The position numbers and the translations under genes are program-made. The notes under the pieces were generated by a model. That model ran no database searches, was not told the DNA's origin, and saw only the letters and a program-made list of their open reading frames with translations. 45,773 nucleotides of DNA from a virus, in IMG/VR virus record IMGVR_UViG_3300047356_001191, positions 1 to 45,773 of that record. One strand, given 5' to 3'. Shown piece by piece: positions 1 through 7,562 of this stretch (its first letter is position 1; each line of letters begins with the position of its first letter).

Positions 1-128
1 TTTTTACCATTGTTGGTAACATAAATAAATGATGTAGTTTTAACGAGAGTATCATCAAAATCGAATACTCTGAGTTTCTTTGATTCAGTAAATAAATTTC
101 TTGCTATCATGTCTTTTAATCTAATCAT
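1..128 (-). CDS. HAD-family phosphatase, N-terminal fragment (cut by window edge)
   Basis: Only the first 42 codons lie in the window; the rest continues past base 1. The fragment starts MIRLKDMIARN and then reads KLRVFDFDDTLVKT at about residues 18-31. DFDDT is the DxDxT motif I of haloacid dehalogenase phosphatases, where the first Asp is the phosphorylated nucleophile. Such small HAD proteins in T4-like phages are often polynucleotide 3'-phosphatases or nucleotidases, but the substrate cannot be told from this piece. The ATG at 126-128 is only about ten bases downstream of a well-conserved promoter, which supports this start and a very short leader. It probably begins a new operon running out of the window. 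Confidence 0.72.
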   Translation of the reverse strand, partial: MIRLKDMIARNLFTESKKLRVFDFDDTLVKTTSFIYVTNNGK

Positions 129-137
129 CCTAACATA

Positions 138-168
138 TAAATATACGAAAAATAAATGAGAAATCCAA
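138..168 (-). promoter_or_regulatory. Bacteroidetes-type promoter (copy 1 of 7)
   Basis: Minus strand: -33 box TTGG (165-168), 19-base spacer, then -7 box TATATTTA (138-145), preceded directly by TTCG. The layout matches the known Bacteroidetes primary-sigma promoter (TTG ... TAnnTTTG). The same 11 bases TTCGTATATTT recur in all seven copies in this window, with identical 19-base spacing. It drives the HAD gene whose ATG is at 128. Confidence 0.8.
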
Positions 169-185
169 GCAAAAAGTGAATTATT

Positions 186-1241
186 TTATAATCCATTTAT
201 TTTGTGGTAAGCTAAATTAATAAAAAAACTTCTCATTAACTTAGAGTTTGATTTTAATTTTGATTGAACATCTTCTCTATAATAAAATTCATCATTAAGA
301 TTTTTTAAAAAATCTTCATCGTTTTCAAAAAATAATTGAAATCCATTAGTAACTAACCACTCTTCCAATGGTTTATTTTTTGGATAGATATGAAATACAT
401 TTTCAAATAAAATAGGATACATCGTTCTTTTAGATACAGATGTCATATATTTCATTATTTCGTAATCACTATTTTCATAAGGATATATTGCCTCACACAG
501 TATATTAAATTTTGAATTTAGATGTGCTTCATATTGTGCATAATCTTGAGATTCTTGGTCACCCCATGGAGTTATATTTTCTTGAGATTTATGAATATTT
601 TTATATCCTTCATATCGTTCATAGGTATAATCTAAAAAACATTTTTCTGTATGATAATCTCTATAAAGTTCTTTGATTCCAAATATCTGTTCTTCTTTTG
701 TTAAGGTTGAATTACTTCTAATAGAAACTAAATTATTTTCTATCAAATTATTATCTTCTAAAAAAGTATTTACTTTATCTCTAAAAGGTTTTCTACTTGC
801 ATTGAAATAAATTAAATCATATTTTCTATCTTCTGATAATGGACTTAGTAATTCTTTCCAAGATGAAGCTGTATAATGAAAGTGATTTGAGGCTTCTATA
901 TTTGGTAATTCTATTTTATGATTTGGATACTTAGTATCAAAATAGTTTTTCAATGCTAAACAAAATGTTAATAACTGTACCTTAACTCCATTTTTAGCTA
1001 AAATATCAAGTAATACTAAAATATCTTTGGGTATATTTTCTTGAAAGTTAAATATTAATAATCGAGGTTTTTTAAAGAGGGAAATTAAATCAGAGGTAAT
1101 ATCACTTAAACGAACATTATAAGATACATAATCTTCAAATGGTAAAGTTTCAACACCGAAAAATTCACTGTGTATTGGATTAAAATGATTATCTACTATT
1201 AATACATCATTTTCTTTATAGTAACCTAAATTATCAAACAT
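186..1241 (-). CDS. Hypothetical protein, possible glycosyltransferase-like family, 351 aa
   Basis: Soluble 351-residue protein with no signal peptide and no membrane segment. The N-terminal part alternates hydrophobic strands and helices (for example KPRLLIFNFQ near residue 60), as in a Rossmann-like domain. Near residues 270-305 it reads SKRTMYPILFENVF followed by a NGFQLFFE segment. The 443-residue protein at 37455-38786 has the equivalent SEKTYHGIFFEKLF and GGHTF, so the two look like distant paralogs. A conserved S/T-E-K-T segment followed by a G-hydrophobic-F motif is common in phage proteins resembling glycosyltransferases, but I cannot assign a donor or acceptor. It ends the leftward operon of phage hypotheticals and stops about 20 bases before the next promoter. 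Confidence 0.55.
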   Translation of the reverse strand: MFDNLGYYKENDVLIVDNHFNPIHSEFFGVETLPFEDYVSYNVRLSDITSDLISLFKKPRLLIFNFQENIPKDILVLLDILAKNGVKVQLLTFCLALKNYFDTKYPNHKIELPNIEASNHFHYTASSWKELLSPLSEDRKYDLIYFNASRKPFRDKVNTFLEDNNLIENNLVSIRSNSTLTKEEQIFGIKELYRDYHTEKCFLDYTYERYEGYKNIHKSQENITPWGDQESQDYAQYEAHLNSKFNILCEAIYPYENSDYEIMKYMTSVSKRTMYPILFENVFHIYPKNKPLEEWLVTNGFQLFFENDEDFLKNLNDEFYYREDVQSKLKSNSKLMRSFFINLAYHKINGL

Positions 1242-1246
1242 TAATT

Positions 1247-1903
1247 TTATTTTTGTAGATACGATGATAAGTATCCTGCTATTCTACCTGCTTTTATTTG
1301 TAGATGTTCCCACTCAGTTTTGGTTAATCTTCTTTTTCTACCTACATAATCAATACCTAATGTTCCTACAAACTTTTCATCTAAAGTAAACATTGGGATT
1401 ACATAAGATGCTTTAGTTCCTACCGATTCAGCTGCTCCTTTTAATCCATAGGTTGCAACTTTCGGGTCATTGAAATCATTTATAAAGATTCCTTTTTGGT
1501 CATCATTTAACATATGGTCAAATGCTTTTGGATATAATGAAGTGGGGATGTTATTGAAAGTATGTGATACTGATGAAACTCCTGCTTTTGTAACTTCATA
1601 GAATATTGAAAACTTTTGGATTGATTTACCTGTGGGATAAAAATTACCACCATTGTGAAACTGAGAAATCCAAACTCTATCTGATTTAAATTCTTCTCTG
1701 ATTTCTTCTAACTCATCGTTAATGAGATTGGTGTTAGCTATAGTTTCTCTAACCTTATCCCTTTTCTTATCTTGGTGTTGTCTTTTATACCTGTCAATCA
1801 GTAGATATAAAATGGGCCCTACAACACCAGTTAAAAATGCTCCTAATAGTTCCATGTAATGATTATGTATTTCAGTTATTGTCTCCATCTTTATCATACT
1901 CAT
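1247..1903 (-). CDS. Membrane-anchored GAF-like protein, 218 aa
   Basis: One hydrophobic segment (about residues 17-37, LLGAFLTGVVGPILYLLIDR) is followed by a basic stretch and a cytoplasmic-type helix. A globular domain of about 140 residues then starts at DRVWISQFHNGG and ends near the C-terminus. The VIPMFTLDEKFVGTLGIDY segment resembles the last strands of a GAF domain (small-molecule or signal sensing). The conserved QFHNGG and YPTG motifs recur in hypothetical proteins of marine T4-like phages as I remember them. Function is unknown. The start overlaps the end of the preceding gene by 32 bases; a second ATG at codon 6 (base 1888) is a possible alternative start with less overlap. Confidence 0.6.
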   Translation of the reverse strand: MSMIKMETITEIHNHYMELLGAFLTGVVGPILYLLIDRYKRQHQDKKRDKVRETIANTNLINDELEEIREEFKSDRVWISQFHNGGNFYPTGKSIQKFSIFYEVTKAGVSSVSHTFNNIPTSLYPKAFDHMLNDDQKGIFINDFNDPKVATYGLKGAAESVGTKASYVIPMFTLDEKFVGTLGIDYVGRKRRLTKTEWEHLQIKAGRIAGYLSSYLQK

Positions 1904-2219
1904 CTAAATCTTCCATGTAATCAGCAACATTTTTAAGATAATCAGATGCAAGTGTTAACTTCTCTTGTACCCAACCATCTAATTCTTCAATGTTTCTTTT
2001 TTTGATATTATCATAAATGACTTTAGCGGAACGAACAGATGATTTAAGAGATGATAACCCCATTCCTACTTCGTGGTCATCTTCATTAACATTCTCTTCT
2101 TTTATCTGAGTAGGGGTTTTAAATGGTGGAAAATCTTTAGCAGTTACAACTTGTCCTGGTTGTATATTATATTTACCCCATTTTACTTCAGACATTATAT
2201 CTTTTAACTTTGTACTCAT
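1872..2219 (-). CDS. Hypothetical phage protein, 115 aa
   Basis: Acidic soluble protein with no signal peptide. The N-terminal half (MSTKLKDIMSEVKWGKY) resembles the leader-like helix seen on several proteins of marine T4-like phages. The C-terminal half (about residues 75-110) is predicted helical: a stretch around DGWVQEKLTLASDYLKNVAD followed by a very acidic tail ending DKDGDNN. It sits immediately after the 213-residue gene (one base apart) and overlaps the GAF-like gene. The helical acidic form would suit a scaffold or virion-associated protein, but nothing fixes this. Confidence 0.55.
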   Translation of the reverse strand: MSTKLKDIMSEVKWGKYNIQPGQVVTAKDFPPFKTPTQIKEENVNEDDHEVGMGLSSLKSSVRSAKVIYDNIKKRNIEELDGWVQEKLTLASDYLKNVADYMEDLDEYDKDGDNN

Positions 2220-2220
2220 T

Positions 2221-2862
2221 TTAAAAATCCTTATCTGATGCTAGTTTAGCACTATTCTTTTTATAGAAATCAACTAATGTTTTTAAATTCTTAGGGTCAA
2301 TTGATACTTCATGTCTACCAACTTTATCTTTTACTATAAGTGAAGGAGTATATTCAAATTGATTAACTGCACTTTTAGCTTGAGATTTCATGAAAAACCG
2401 TATTACTTCTTTCACTCTTTCTCTTGTAAAGGGAACTCCTTTAAGATAAAATAAACCTGTCATAGAATCAAATCCCATTGCCATTTCGTTTACTACTGAT
2501 TCACCTTTATACTCTGCGTTTTTGTACATACCACTTACCTTATCATCAAGTTCTTTTGCTAATCTTTCTTTTTCTTTACCAAGTTTTTTAAGAAGTTTTA
2601 TAAATGGTTCTTTTTTATCTGTGTGTTTGTTCTTTTTGTAGAACTCTAATGCTTTAGCAATATCATCGAAATTTTTTTGTTGAGCTTTAGAAATAGCATT
2701 AACACTTCTTTCTCGAATCATATTTTTTATTTCTTCTTTTAAATCTGATAATTTCATAATATTCTCATTTCTTTTCTTTTTACCTGCACAATGAGCTTTT
2801 TGGCTAAATCCTTTGGGATTATTGCAATCAATACTTTTTTTATACTTATTACTCCAGCTCAT
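2221..2862 (-). CDS. Hypothetical phage protein with Cys motif at N-terminus, 213 aa
   Basis: Begins MSWSNKYKKSIDCNNPKGFS, then AHCAGKKKR. This CNNPKGFSQKAHC module, with two Cys 12 residues apart followed by a basic cluster, recurs as an N-terminal tag on proteins of marine T4-like phages in my memory, and may bind metal or nucleic acid. A second start-like segment MKLSDLKEEIKNMIRE follows near residue 36, so the tag may have been joined onto an older protein. A long charged helix covers about residues 45-115 and a mixed domain 125-213. Function unknown. A palindrome lies just upstream (2882-2899). Confidence 0.55.
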   Translation of the reverse strand: MSWSNKYKKSIDCNNPKGFSQKAHCAGKKKRNENIMKLSDLKEEIKNMIRERSVNAISKAQQKNFDDIAKALEFYKKNKHTDKKEPFIKLLKKLGKEKERLAKELDDKVSGMYKNAEYKGESVVNEMAMGFDSMTGLFYLKGVPFTRERVKEVIRFFMKSQAKSAVNQFEYTPSLIVKDKVGRHEVSIDPKNLKTLVDFYKKNSAKLASDKDF

Positions 2863-2881
2863 CTACTATATAAGTATAATC

Positions 2882-2899
2882 ATATCTATAAATAGATAT
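2882..2899. repeat. 18-base perfect palindrome (possible operator)
   Basis: ATATCTAT-AA-ATAGATAT, an 8-base inverted repeat with a 2-base centre. It fills the gap between the stop of the PAP2 gene (2900) and the start of the 213-residue gene (2862). There is no T-run on the minus strand, so it is not a standard terminator. Its minus strand contains CTATTTATAG; a similar ATATTTATAG lies upstream of the PAP2 gene at about 3550. It may be an operator or part of a second promoter class. Confidence 0.45.
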
Positions 2900-3544
2900 T
2901 TAAATCTTATCTTTAATATGTAGGTACATTGCGTTACCTATTGTTTCACCCAATTCCGAATCAGATGGGTAATGAGCTCTTCCTATATTTCTACTATATG
3001 ATATTCTTTGTCCTGCTTCTAAAAATGCATCTGTATTGATTGGTAATTTTGTTTGAAGTACTTTACCAATGAGAATACCTTGAGCAGAATGACCAGATGG
3101 ATATGATGGGGTTTTCATACTTTCCATTACATGACCACCTAATTTTATATTATAGTGTGATGCAATTTGAAATGGTCTTGGTCTATTGTAATGCCATTTT
3201 AGTTCTAACATTGAACAAGATTTAATTAGTTTTTCAACTAAATCTTTTGGATATTCTAAATTATGTTCTTTACAAATTTCTTCAAATACACCTTCAATAT
3301 CATCGTGTTTTTCTACGAATTCTTTATCTTCTGGTAAATCTTTTAAATACATCAATTCTTGGTATGTTGTTAGTGATGTATTTTTTGGAGGTTTTCTATC
3401 AAAGTATTTACTAAAGTTAAAATCTTTGAATAAACCTTTGGTTTTTACATACTCAATTTTTTTAGCATGTTTATCCTTCATACCATCTGTGGAATAGACA
3501 GCATCTTGAATAGATTTAATATTTTCTTCTGTGAATATAAACAT
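2900..3544 (-). CDS. PAP2-family phosphatase, 214 aa
   Basis: Acid phosphatase / lipid phosphatase of the PAP2 (vanadium haloperoxidase-like) superfamily. The three signature motifs are present in order: a K-x6-RP type motif in KWHYNRPRP (about 117-125), PSGH in YPSGHSAQG (about 149), and SR-x5-H-x3-D in SRNIGRAHYPSD (about 183-194), which carries the nucleophilic His. There is no signal peptide and there are few hydrophobic stretches, so it is probably soluble and cytoplasmic rather than a membrane lipid phosphatase. Likely substrates are phosphomonoesters or nucleotides. Similar soluble PAP2 proteins occur in marine T4-like phages. Confidence 0.8.
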   Translation of the reverse strand: MFIFTEENIKSIQDAVYSTDGMKDKHAKKIEYVKTKGLFKDFNFSKYFDRKPPKNTSLTTYQELMYLKDLPEDKEFVEKHDDIEGVFEEICKEHNLEYPKDLVEKLIKSCSMLELKWHYNRPRPFQIASHYNIKLGGHVMESMKTPSYPSGHSAQGILIGKVLQTKLPINTDAFLEAGQRISYSRNIGRAHYPSDSELGETIGNAMYLHIKDKI

Positions 3545-3568
3545 ACTACTATAAATATATAGTATAAA

Positions 3569-3754
3569 TTATTTCTTAAATTTATTCCATAAACCAATTG
3601 CTTTAGATGTAATTGATTCTACTCCTTTACCAACCTTTTTTGAGATTTGTTTAGCTAAAGGTTTTGGTAAGAATTTTTCTAATTGTTTTTTAGTTTTTGA
3701 TTTAACAACTAAACCACTTCCTTTTTCAATTATTTTTTCTTTAAGTTTTCCCAT
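3569..3754 (-). CDS. Small basic hypothetical protein, 61 aa
   Basis: Highly Lys-rich (MGKLKEKIIEKGSG at the start, FKK at the end), probably helical and amphipathic, no Cys. Overlaps the end of the 71-residue gene upstream by 25 bases in another frame, which fits translational coupling. The pattern of Lys spaced between hydrophobic residues suggests nucleic-acid or membrane-surface binding. No family recognised. Confidence 0.5.
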   Translation of the reverse strand: MGKLKEKIIEKGSGLVVKSKTKKQLEKFLPKPLAKQISKKVGKGVESITSKAIGLWNKFKK

Positions 3755-3945
3755 ATTCCTCTTCTTTCTAATTCTTTTTTTATTACTTCCTTCTTTCTTT
3801 TGTAGGAAGGTGAATCATATAACTTTTTCAACTCTTCGGTAGATGTGTTAGAAACTGTGTAATGTTTCCACACCCATTTATTGGTCATCTTTCCTCGAGC
3901 ATCTCGAAGATAATCTTTGGTACTTGGTTTTATTTTTACAGGCAT
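3730..3945 (-). CDS. Small basic hypothetical protein, 71 aa
   Basis: Starts MPVKIKPSTKDYLRDARGKM and contains a Trp-rich WVWKHYTVSNTS segment followed by a basic helix ending in ERRGIWENLKKK. The sequence is well ordered in character and looks like a conserved phage protein rather than a chance reading frame. It begins one base after the stop of the 32-residue membrane peptide. Function unknown; a nucleic-acid-binding role is possible from its charge. Confidence 0.6.
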   Translation of the reverse strand: MPVKIKPSTKDYLRDARGKMTNKWVWKHYTVSNTSTEELKKLYDSPSYKRKKEVIKKELERRGIWENLKKK

Positions 3946-3946
3946 T

Positions 3947-4045
3947 TTATTTATCTAACCACTTAAACCATCTATTCATTATAAACCAAAAGGCTACAAA
4001 AATTCCTACAATCTTAAATAGAAGGATGAGGTTTTCCATAACCAT
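3947..4045 (-). CDS. Single-span membrane peptide, 32 aa
   Basis: Reads MVMENLILLFKIVGIFVAFW, then FIMNRWFKWLDK: one hydrophobic span of about 19 residues followed by a basic C-terminus, so probably inner-membrane with the tail in the cytoplasm. The stop at 3947-3949 is one base from the next ATG (3945) and the start is six bases from the end of the lipoprotein gene, the tight spacing typical of this phage. A second ATG at codon 3 could also serve. A lysis or membrane-modifying role is possible, not shown. Confidence 0.5.
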   Translation of the reverse strand: MVMENLILLFKIVGIFVAFWFIMNRWFKWLDK

Positions 4046-4050
4046 AAATA

Positions 4051-4389
4051 TTAATATATTTGTATAAAAGTTGATTTTATAACACCTGTTGAATTAATTA
4101 GTTCAAATTTCAACAAATCGATAGGTAATGATTTAGTATAAATTCTTTTTGTATTGATTCCAAGTGTTGGTAAAAATGATTCTTTAGCAATCACATTACC
4201 ATCTTTTGAGATTATTAACTGATGTTCTTCTTCTAATGATATTTCAAAAGAATATTCTTGTCCATCTGTTACTGAAGATTGTGATTCTTCAAATATCATT
4301 TCATATTCTGGTAGAGGTTCTACAATTTCTATCTCATCCTTTTGACAAGATACTAAAATTAATAATATTATTATAAGATACTTTTTCAT
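4051..4389 (-). CDS. Surface-type lipoprotein, 112 aa (partner of the PA14/dockerin-like protein)
   Basis: Has a lipoprotein signal peptide MKKYLIIILLILVSC with lipobox LVSC and lipidated Cys15. The next residues are QKDE, which fits the lipoprotein export signal described for Bacteroidetes (Q-K-(D/E)2 right after Cys), so it is expected on the outer face of the outer membrane. The remaining ~90 residues look like one small beta-sandwich domain. It overlaps the 875-residue secreted gene by ATGA, so the two are coupled. A similar lipoprotein (11068-11445) sits in the same place behind the related 555-residue protein, so each big exported protein seems to have its own lipid-anchored partner. 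Confidence 0.7.
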   Translation of the reverse strand: MKKYLIIILLILVSCQKDEIEIVEPLPEYEMIFEESQSSVTDGQEYSFEISLEEEHQLIISKDGNVIAKESFLPTLGINTKRIYTKSLPIDLLKFELINSTGVIKSTFIQIY

Positions 4390-7013
4390 TTTATTTTCAT
4401 GTTTATTTTTTTACCATCACTATCAACTAATTCATAAAATTTTAATCCAAGTAATCCTAATGTTGAACTTAGATTTGATTTTATTTTGAAATTCAATTTG
4501 TATTGGATACCACCATTTATATTTTGAGAACCATCAGAACTAAATGAACCTATTGTTACATAGTTAGTTCTTGCAGTTGTAAAACTCTCTATTTGTGAAT
4601 CTGATATTTCCGAATCTACAAATTCTATTCTATCATTATCAAAGTATATTTTAAATTGAGTACCTGTTATATCGTGATTGTTAGAAGGTATATCTAAAAC
4701 TACACTCAACACATCCCCAATCTTTTCTATATCCATTCCTATATCACTTGAAGTTCTTGAACCTAATGTAGATGAATATCTTGCACTCATACCCGATTGT
4801 TGTGATGAGTTTGTTGTATAATTTGTAGGTTGTTTGGAATGTGAAAAGTTTACATCACCTAAGAATGCAATATTGTAAGTGTTACTTTGTGTTCTTTGAC
4901 TGAATGATGTACTTGGTACATAAGTTTTAGTTTTACCTCTTGGAACACTTGTTGACCAATCTGAAGTACTCCAACTATTATAATCACTTTCAAATAAAAG
5001 TACAACATCATCAAATGTATTATTCTCAAATGGGTCTGTATCACCATAGATATGTTGCATCATTAATTGAGTATCTGTAAAATCAAATTTATTATCTTCG
5101 TTAACATCAGATACTACATATTCAATACCAGTTGTATAGATACCACCACTACCACCAAATGGTCCACCACTACCTGGTGCAGTTAGGTGATTGAAAGCAA
5201 GTACTAAATCTTGAACTGTTACTACATTTGCATATTGGTCTGAGTAATAAGTGTTATCAACTTCTAATAATAAATCGTGATTGATATAACTTGTAACATC
5301 TACAAATTCAAACTCTGCTTTGATTCCATATCCACCATCACCCATACTTCTAATATAAGATGAAAATGTTGAGTTAGAAAAATCAAGTTCTGTATCTGTA
5401 TAAATCCAATATTCATTCCAATGAGTATCTGCATTATTGTTACCACTCTTTGGTGTTACTGAACCATCCCATAAATCAAATAATTTTAATTTAGTTACCT
5501 TATCCCAATCTGGTTGTTGATTTGTAAATTCTCTACTATCGATACCAACTCTGTATCTATTGTTTGTATTATCATAAGCATAAATTACACACCATTCTAC
5601 CGAACCACCAGTTGTAGTTGCTTTCTTATTACCAGTATTTACAACAGTAGAATAAATTCCTCCTCCATCATCATTATATGATACTTGTCCACTCGTTCCT
5701 AATGATTCAGTTTTTGTACCATTTACTGTTCCATTATCATATTCTAACTTTGAAGTAAATTTAGTTTTATCTAAATCTCCATTGATATTATAAACTACAT
5801 CTAATTTATGAGGAATACTTGATGGACTAACACTCCATATTTCATTTTTATTAAATTGATAATCAGAATCAGATGGTCTTTTCCATTTAAGATATAAATC
5901 TGCACCACCAGCTCCTTGTTCATATCGTACTCTAAATGAATAAACATTATTAGCAGTTAAACTAATATCAACAGTTCGTTTTCCATTATTATAATCCAAG
6001 TTAGTATTTGTCATATTTCCATCCATATTAGAATCAAAAAAGAAATCACTTCTATCATCTGAATCTAATTCAAATGTATATGTACCTGTTTCTTCTGGTA
6101 CAAATTTTGCTTCAATTTCCCAACCGAAATTACTATTATCATGTCTTGGTAAGATATCACTCCATGGCCAAGTAAATGCCTTTGTTGCGGTTTCTCTACC
6201 ATAATGTGTCCACTCGGTAGTTTTCTTATTTGCATAATCAAACATATCATTAAAATCATTTTCATTTGCAGGATGAGCATTATATTCAGATTGGTTATTG
6301 TTATTGGCAGTTTGATTAATCTTAAATGATTTGTAAATTATTGCATCTTGTCCATCATCAACTGAAGAAACAAATGAAGGTGCTGCTTGGACTGGAGTAT
6401 AAGTAAAATCTTGGTATTCATAAGCATACATTGGGTCATAAACTGTACCATTACTTTCTGTCATTCTACCCATTGTTACAACAATACCATCTGTGTAATC
6501 TAAATCTGAATCATAATCTTTTACTAATAGATTTACTTTTACATACCAATCGAGAGATGCTAAATTATTTGCTCCATTAGCTTGATAATGGTCAATCCAA
6601 TAATTAGAATCAGTTGGATAAGAACCACCTTGAGACCATTGCATCCAAATATCATAATGTGGGTGATTGTTTGTAAAACTCATCTTTTTATTATCACCAA
6701 TAAAGTGTGAAGTTCCACTAGCAGATGAACTAAATACATGATTTATTTTAGTGTACATCCTTTTATCATACTGAACATCAATGTGAGCGTAAGTTATTGC
6801 GTTATTATTTTTGTAGTTGTGAATCTTGATACCCATTACTATTGTATCACCAGGTCTGATATTTGCTACTGATTCATTTGAGTTTGATGGTGTCCCTAAC
6901 CACACCAAAGTTGCTGCACCTTCACCATCTGCAACTTGTGTTGAAGTTGGCCCACTAAACTGTCCAAATACCAAAGTTGGTAAAAGTAACAATATTAATA
7001 AAAACTTTTTCAT
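4386..7013 (-). CDS. Secreted PA14 + dockerin/cohesin-like protein, 875 aa
   Basis: Sec signal peptide MKKFLLILLLLPTLVFG. Residues about 45-195 resemble a cohesin-like beta-sandwich (GDTIVMGIKIHNY...AHIDVQYDKRMY). About 294-394 is a PA14-type sugar-binding domain (TGTYTFELDSDDRSDFFFD, then GGADLYLKW). About 595-610 and 633-661 are dockerin-like half EF-hands: VVTVQDLVLAFNHL and DVNEDNKFDFTDTQLMM, Asp/Asn at calcium positions. GDVNFSHS follows near 717, then a second cohesin-like domain to the end. The last ~280 residues are homologous to the 555-residue protein at 11455-13122. It is probably exported, calcium-stabilised and carbohydrate-binding: an adhesin or matrix component rather than a virion part, since virion proteins do not carry Sec signals. 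No Shine-Dalgarno is visible. Confidence 0.72.
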   Translation of the reverse strand: MKKFLLILLLLPTLVFGQFSGPTSTQVADGEGAATLVWLGTPSNSNESVANIRPGDTIVMGIKIHNYKNNNAITYAHIDVQYDKRMYTKINHVFSSSASGTSHFIGDNKKMSFTNNHPHYDIWMQWSQGGSYPTDSNYWIDHYQANGANNLASLDWYVKVNLLVKDYDSDLDYTDGIVVTMGRMTESNGTVYDPMYAYEYQDFTYTPVQAAPSFVSSVDDGQDAIIYKSFKINQTANNNNQSEYNAHPANENDFNDMFDYANKKTTEWTHYGRETATKAFTWPWSDILPRHDNSNFGWEIEAKFVPEETGTYTFELDSDDRSDFFFDSNMDGNMTNTNLDYNNGKRTVDISLTANNVYSFRVRYEQGAGGADLYLKWKRPSDSDYQFNKNEIWSVSPSSIPHKLDVVYNINGDLDKTKFTSKLEYDNGTVNGTKTESLGTSGQVSYNDDGGGIYSTVVNTGNKKATTTGGSVEWCVIYAYDNTNNRYRVGIDSREFTNQQPDWDKVTKLKLFDLWDGSVTPKSGNNNADTHWNEYWIYTDTELDFSNSTFSSYIRSMGDGGYGIKAEFEFVDVTSYINHDLLLEVDNTYYSDQYANVVTVQDLVLAFNHLTAPGSGGPFGGSGGIYTTGIEYVVSDVNEDNKFDFTDTQLMMQHIYGDTDPFENNTFDDVVLLFESDYNSWSTSDWSTSVPRGKTKTYVPSTSFSQRTQSNTYNIAFLGDVNFSHSKQPTNYTTNSSQQSGMSARYSSTLGSRTSSDIGMDIEKIGDVLSVVLDIPSNNHDITGTQFKIYFDNDRIEFVDSEISDSQIESFTTARTNYVTIGSFSSDGSQNINGGIQYKLNFKIKSNLSSTLGLLGLKFYELVDSDGKKINMKIK

Positions 7014-7016
7014 ATT

Positions 7017-7553
7017 CTAAAAATTACTTTTTGGGTTATCTAATCTGAAATATATTGTTCCACCTACATAAGGTCTTAATTTACCTGTTCCGTTTTCTTT
7101 ATCTAATAAATCGTTTCTAAATCCTACATCTAAACTAAACATTTTATCACTTTTAAATTTGTGTAAGATTTGTACATTTGCTCCACTAAAATAGTTTTCT
7201 AAATCATATTGGTAAGCAAATCCAGCATACCATTTAGATTCTGGTAATTCATATTTTGGTACTATCACTTCATATGGTTTATCTACATAAACAGTTTTAA
7301 TTACTTCAATTGGTTTTTCTATCTCTTTAATTAACTCTATGGTTATAGTATCAGTTTTTGTTTCTGTGATATATTTTGGTATATAAACTTTCTTTTCCAC
7401 AAGTTTTTCAATATAGATACTATCAATTACTGTTTGTAATTTTTCTATCTCTACATATTCTATTTTGGGTGCTCTATAATATTGATTAAAATATCCAATT
7501 GCCCATGCTGATATTATTAATAAACTAATTATTGTTATGTGTTTTCTTTTCAT
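7017..7553 (-). CDS. Membrane-anchored stalk protein with beta-rich C-terminus, 178 aa
   Basis: N-terminal hydrophobic anchor (residues 4-22, KHITIISLLIISAWAIGYF). It is followed by about 85 residues of alternating Val/Ile, Lys/Glu and Pro (VEKKVYIPKYITETKTDTIT, then IEKPIEVIKTVYVDKPYEV), which looks extended or coiled. The last ~65 residues have aromatic beta-hairpin strands (WYAGFAYQYDLENYFSG ... YVGGTIYFRL). This could be an envelope-spanning stalk, a spanin-like lysis protein, or a small barrel contributor. It has one of the strongest Shine-Dalgarno sequences in the window (AAGGAG, 7559-7564, five bases before ATG). It lies between the acidic-tract barrel protein and the PA14 protein. Confidence 0.6.
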   Translation of the reverse strand: MKRKHITIISLLIISAWAIGYFNQYYRAPKIEYVEIEKLQTVIDSIYIEKLVEKKVYIPKYITETKTDTITIELIKEIEKPIEVIKTVYVDKPYEVIVPKYELPESKWYAGFAYQYDLENYFSGANVQILHKFKSDKMFSLDVGFRNDLLDKENGTGKLRPYVGGTIYFRLDNPKSNF

Positions 7554-7562
7554 ATTATCTCC

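Noticed and set aside
3730-3945. 71-residue protein as ribosomal protein bS21
   Set aside because: The basic C-terminal helix and size are similar, but the sequence lacks the bS21 start and the arginine-rich pattern.
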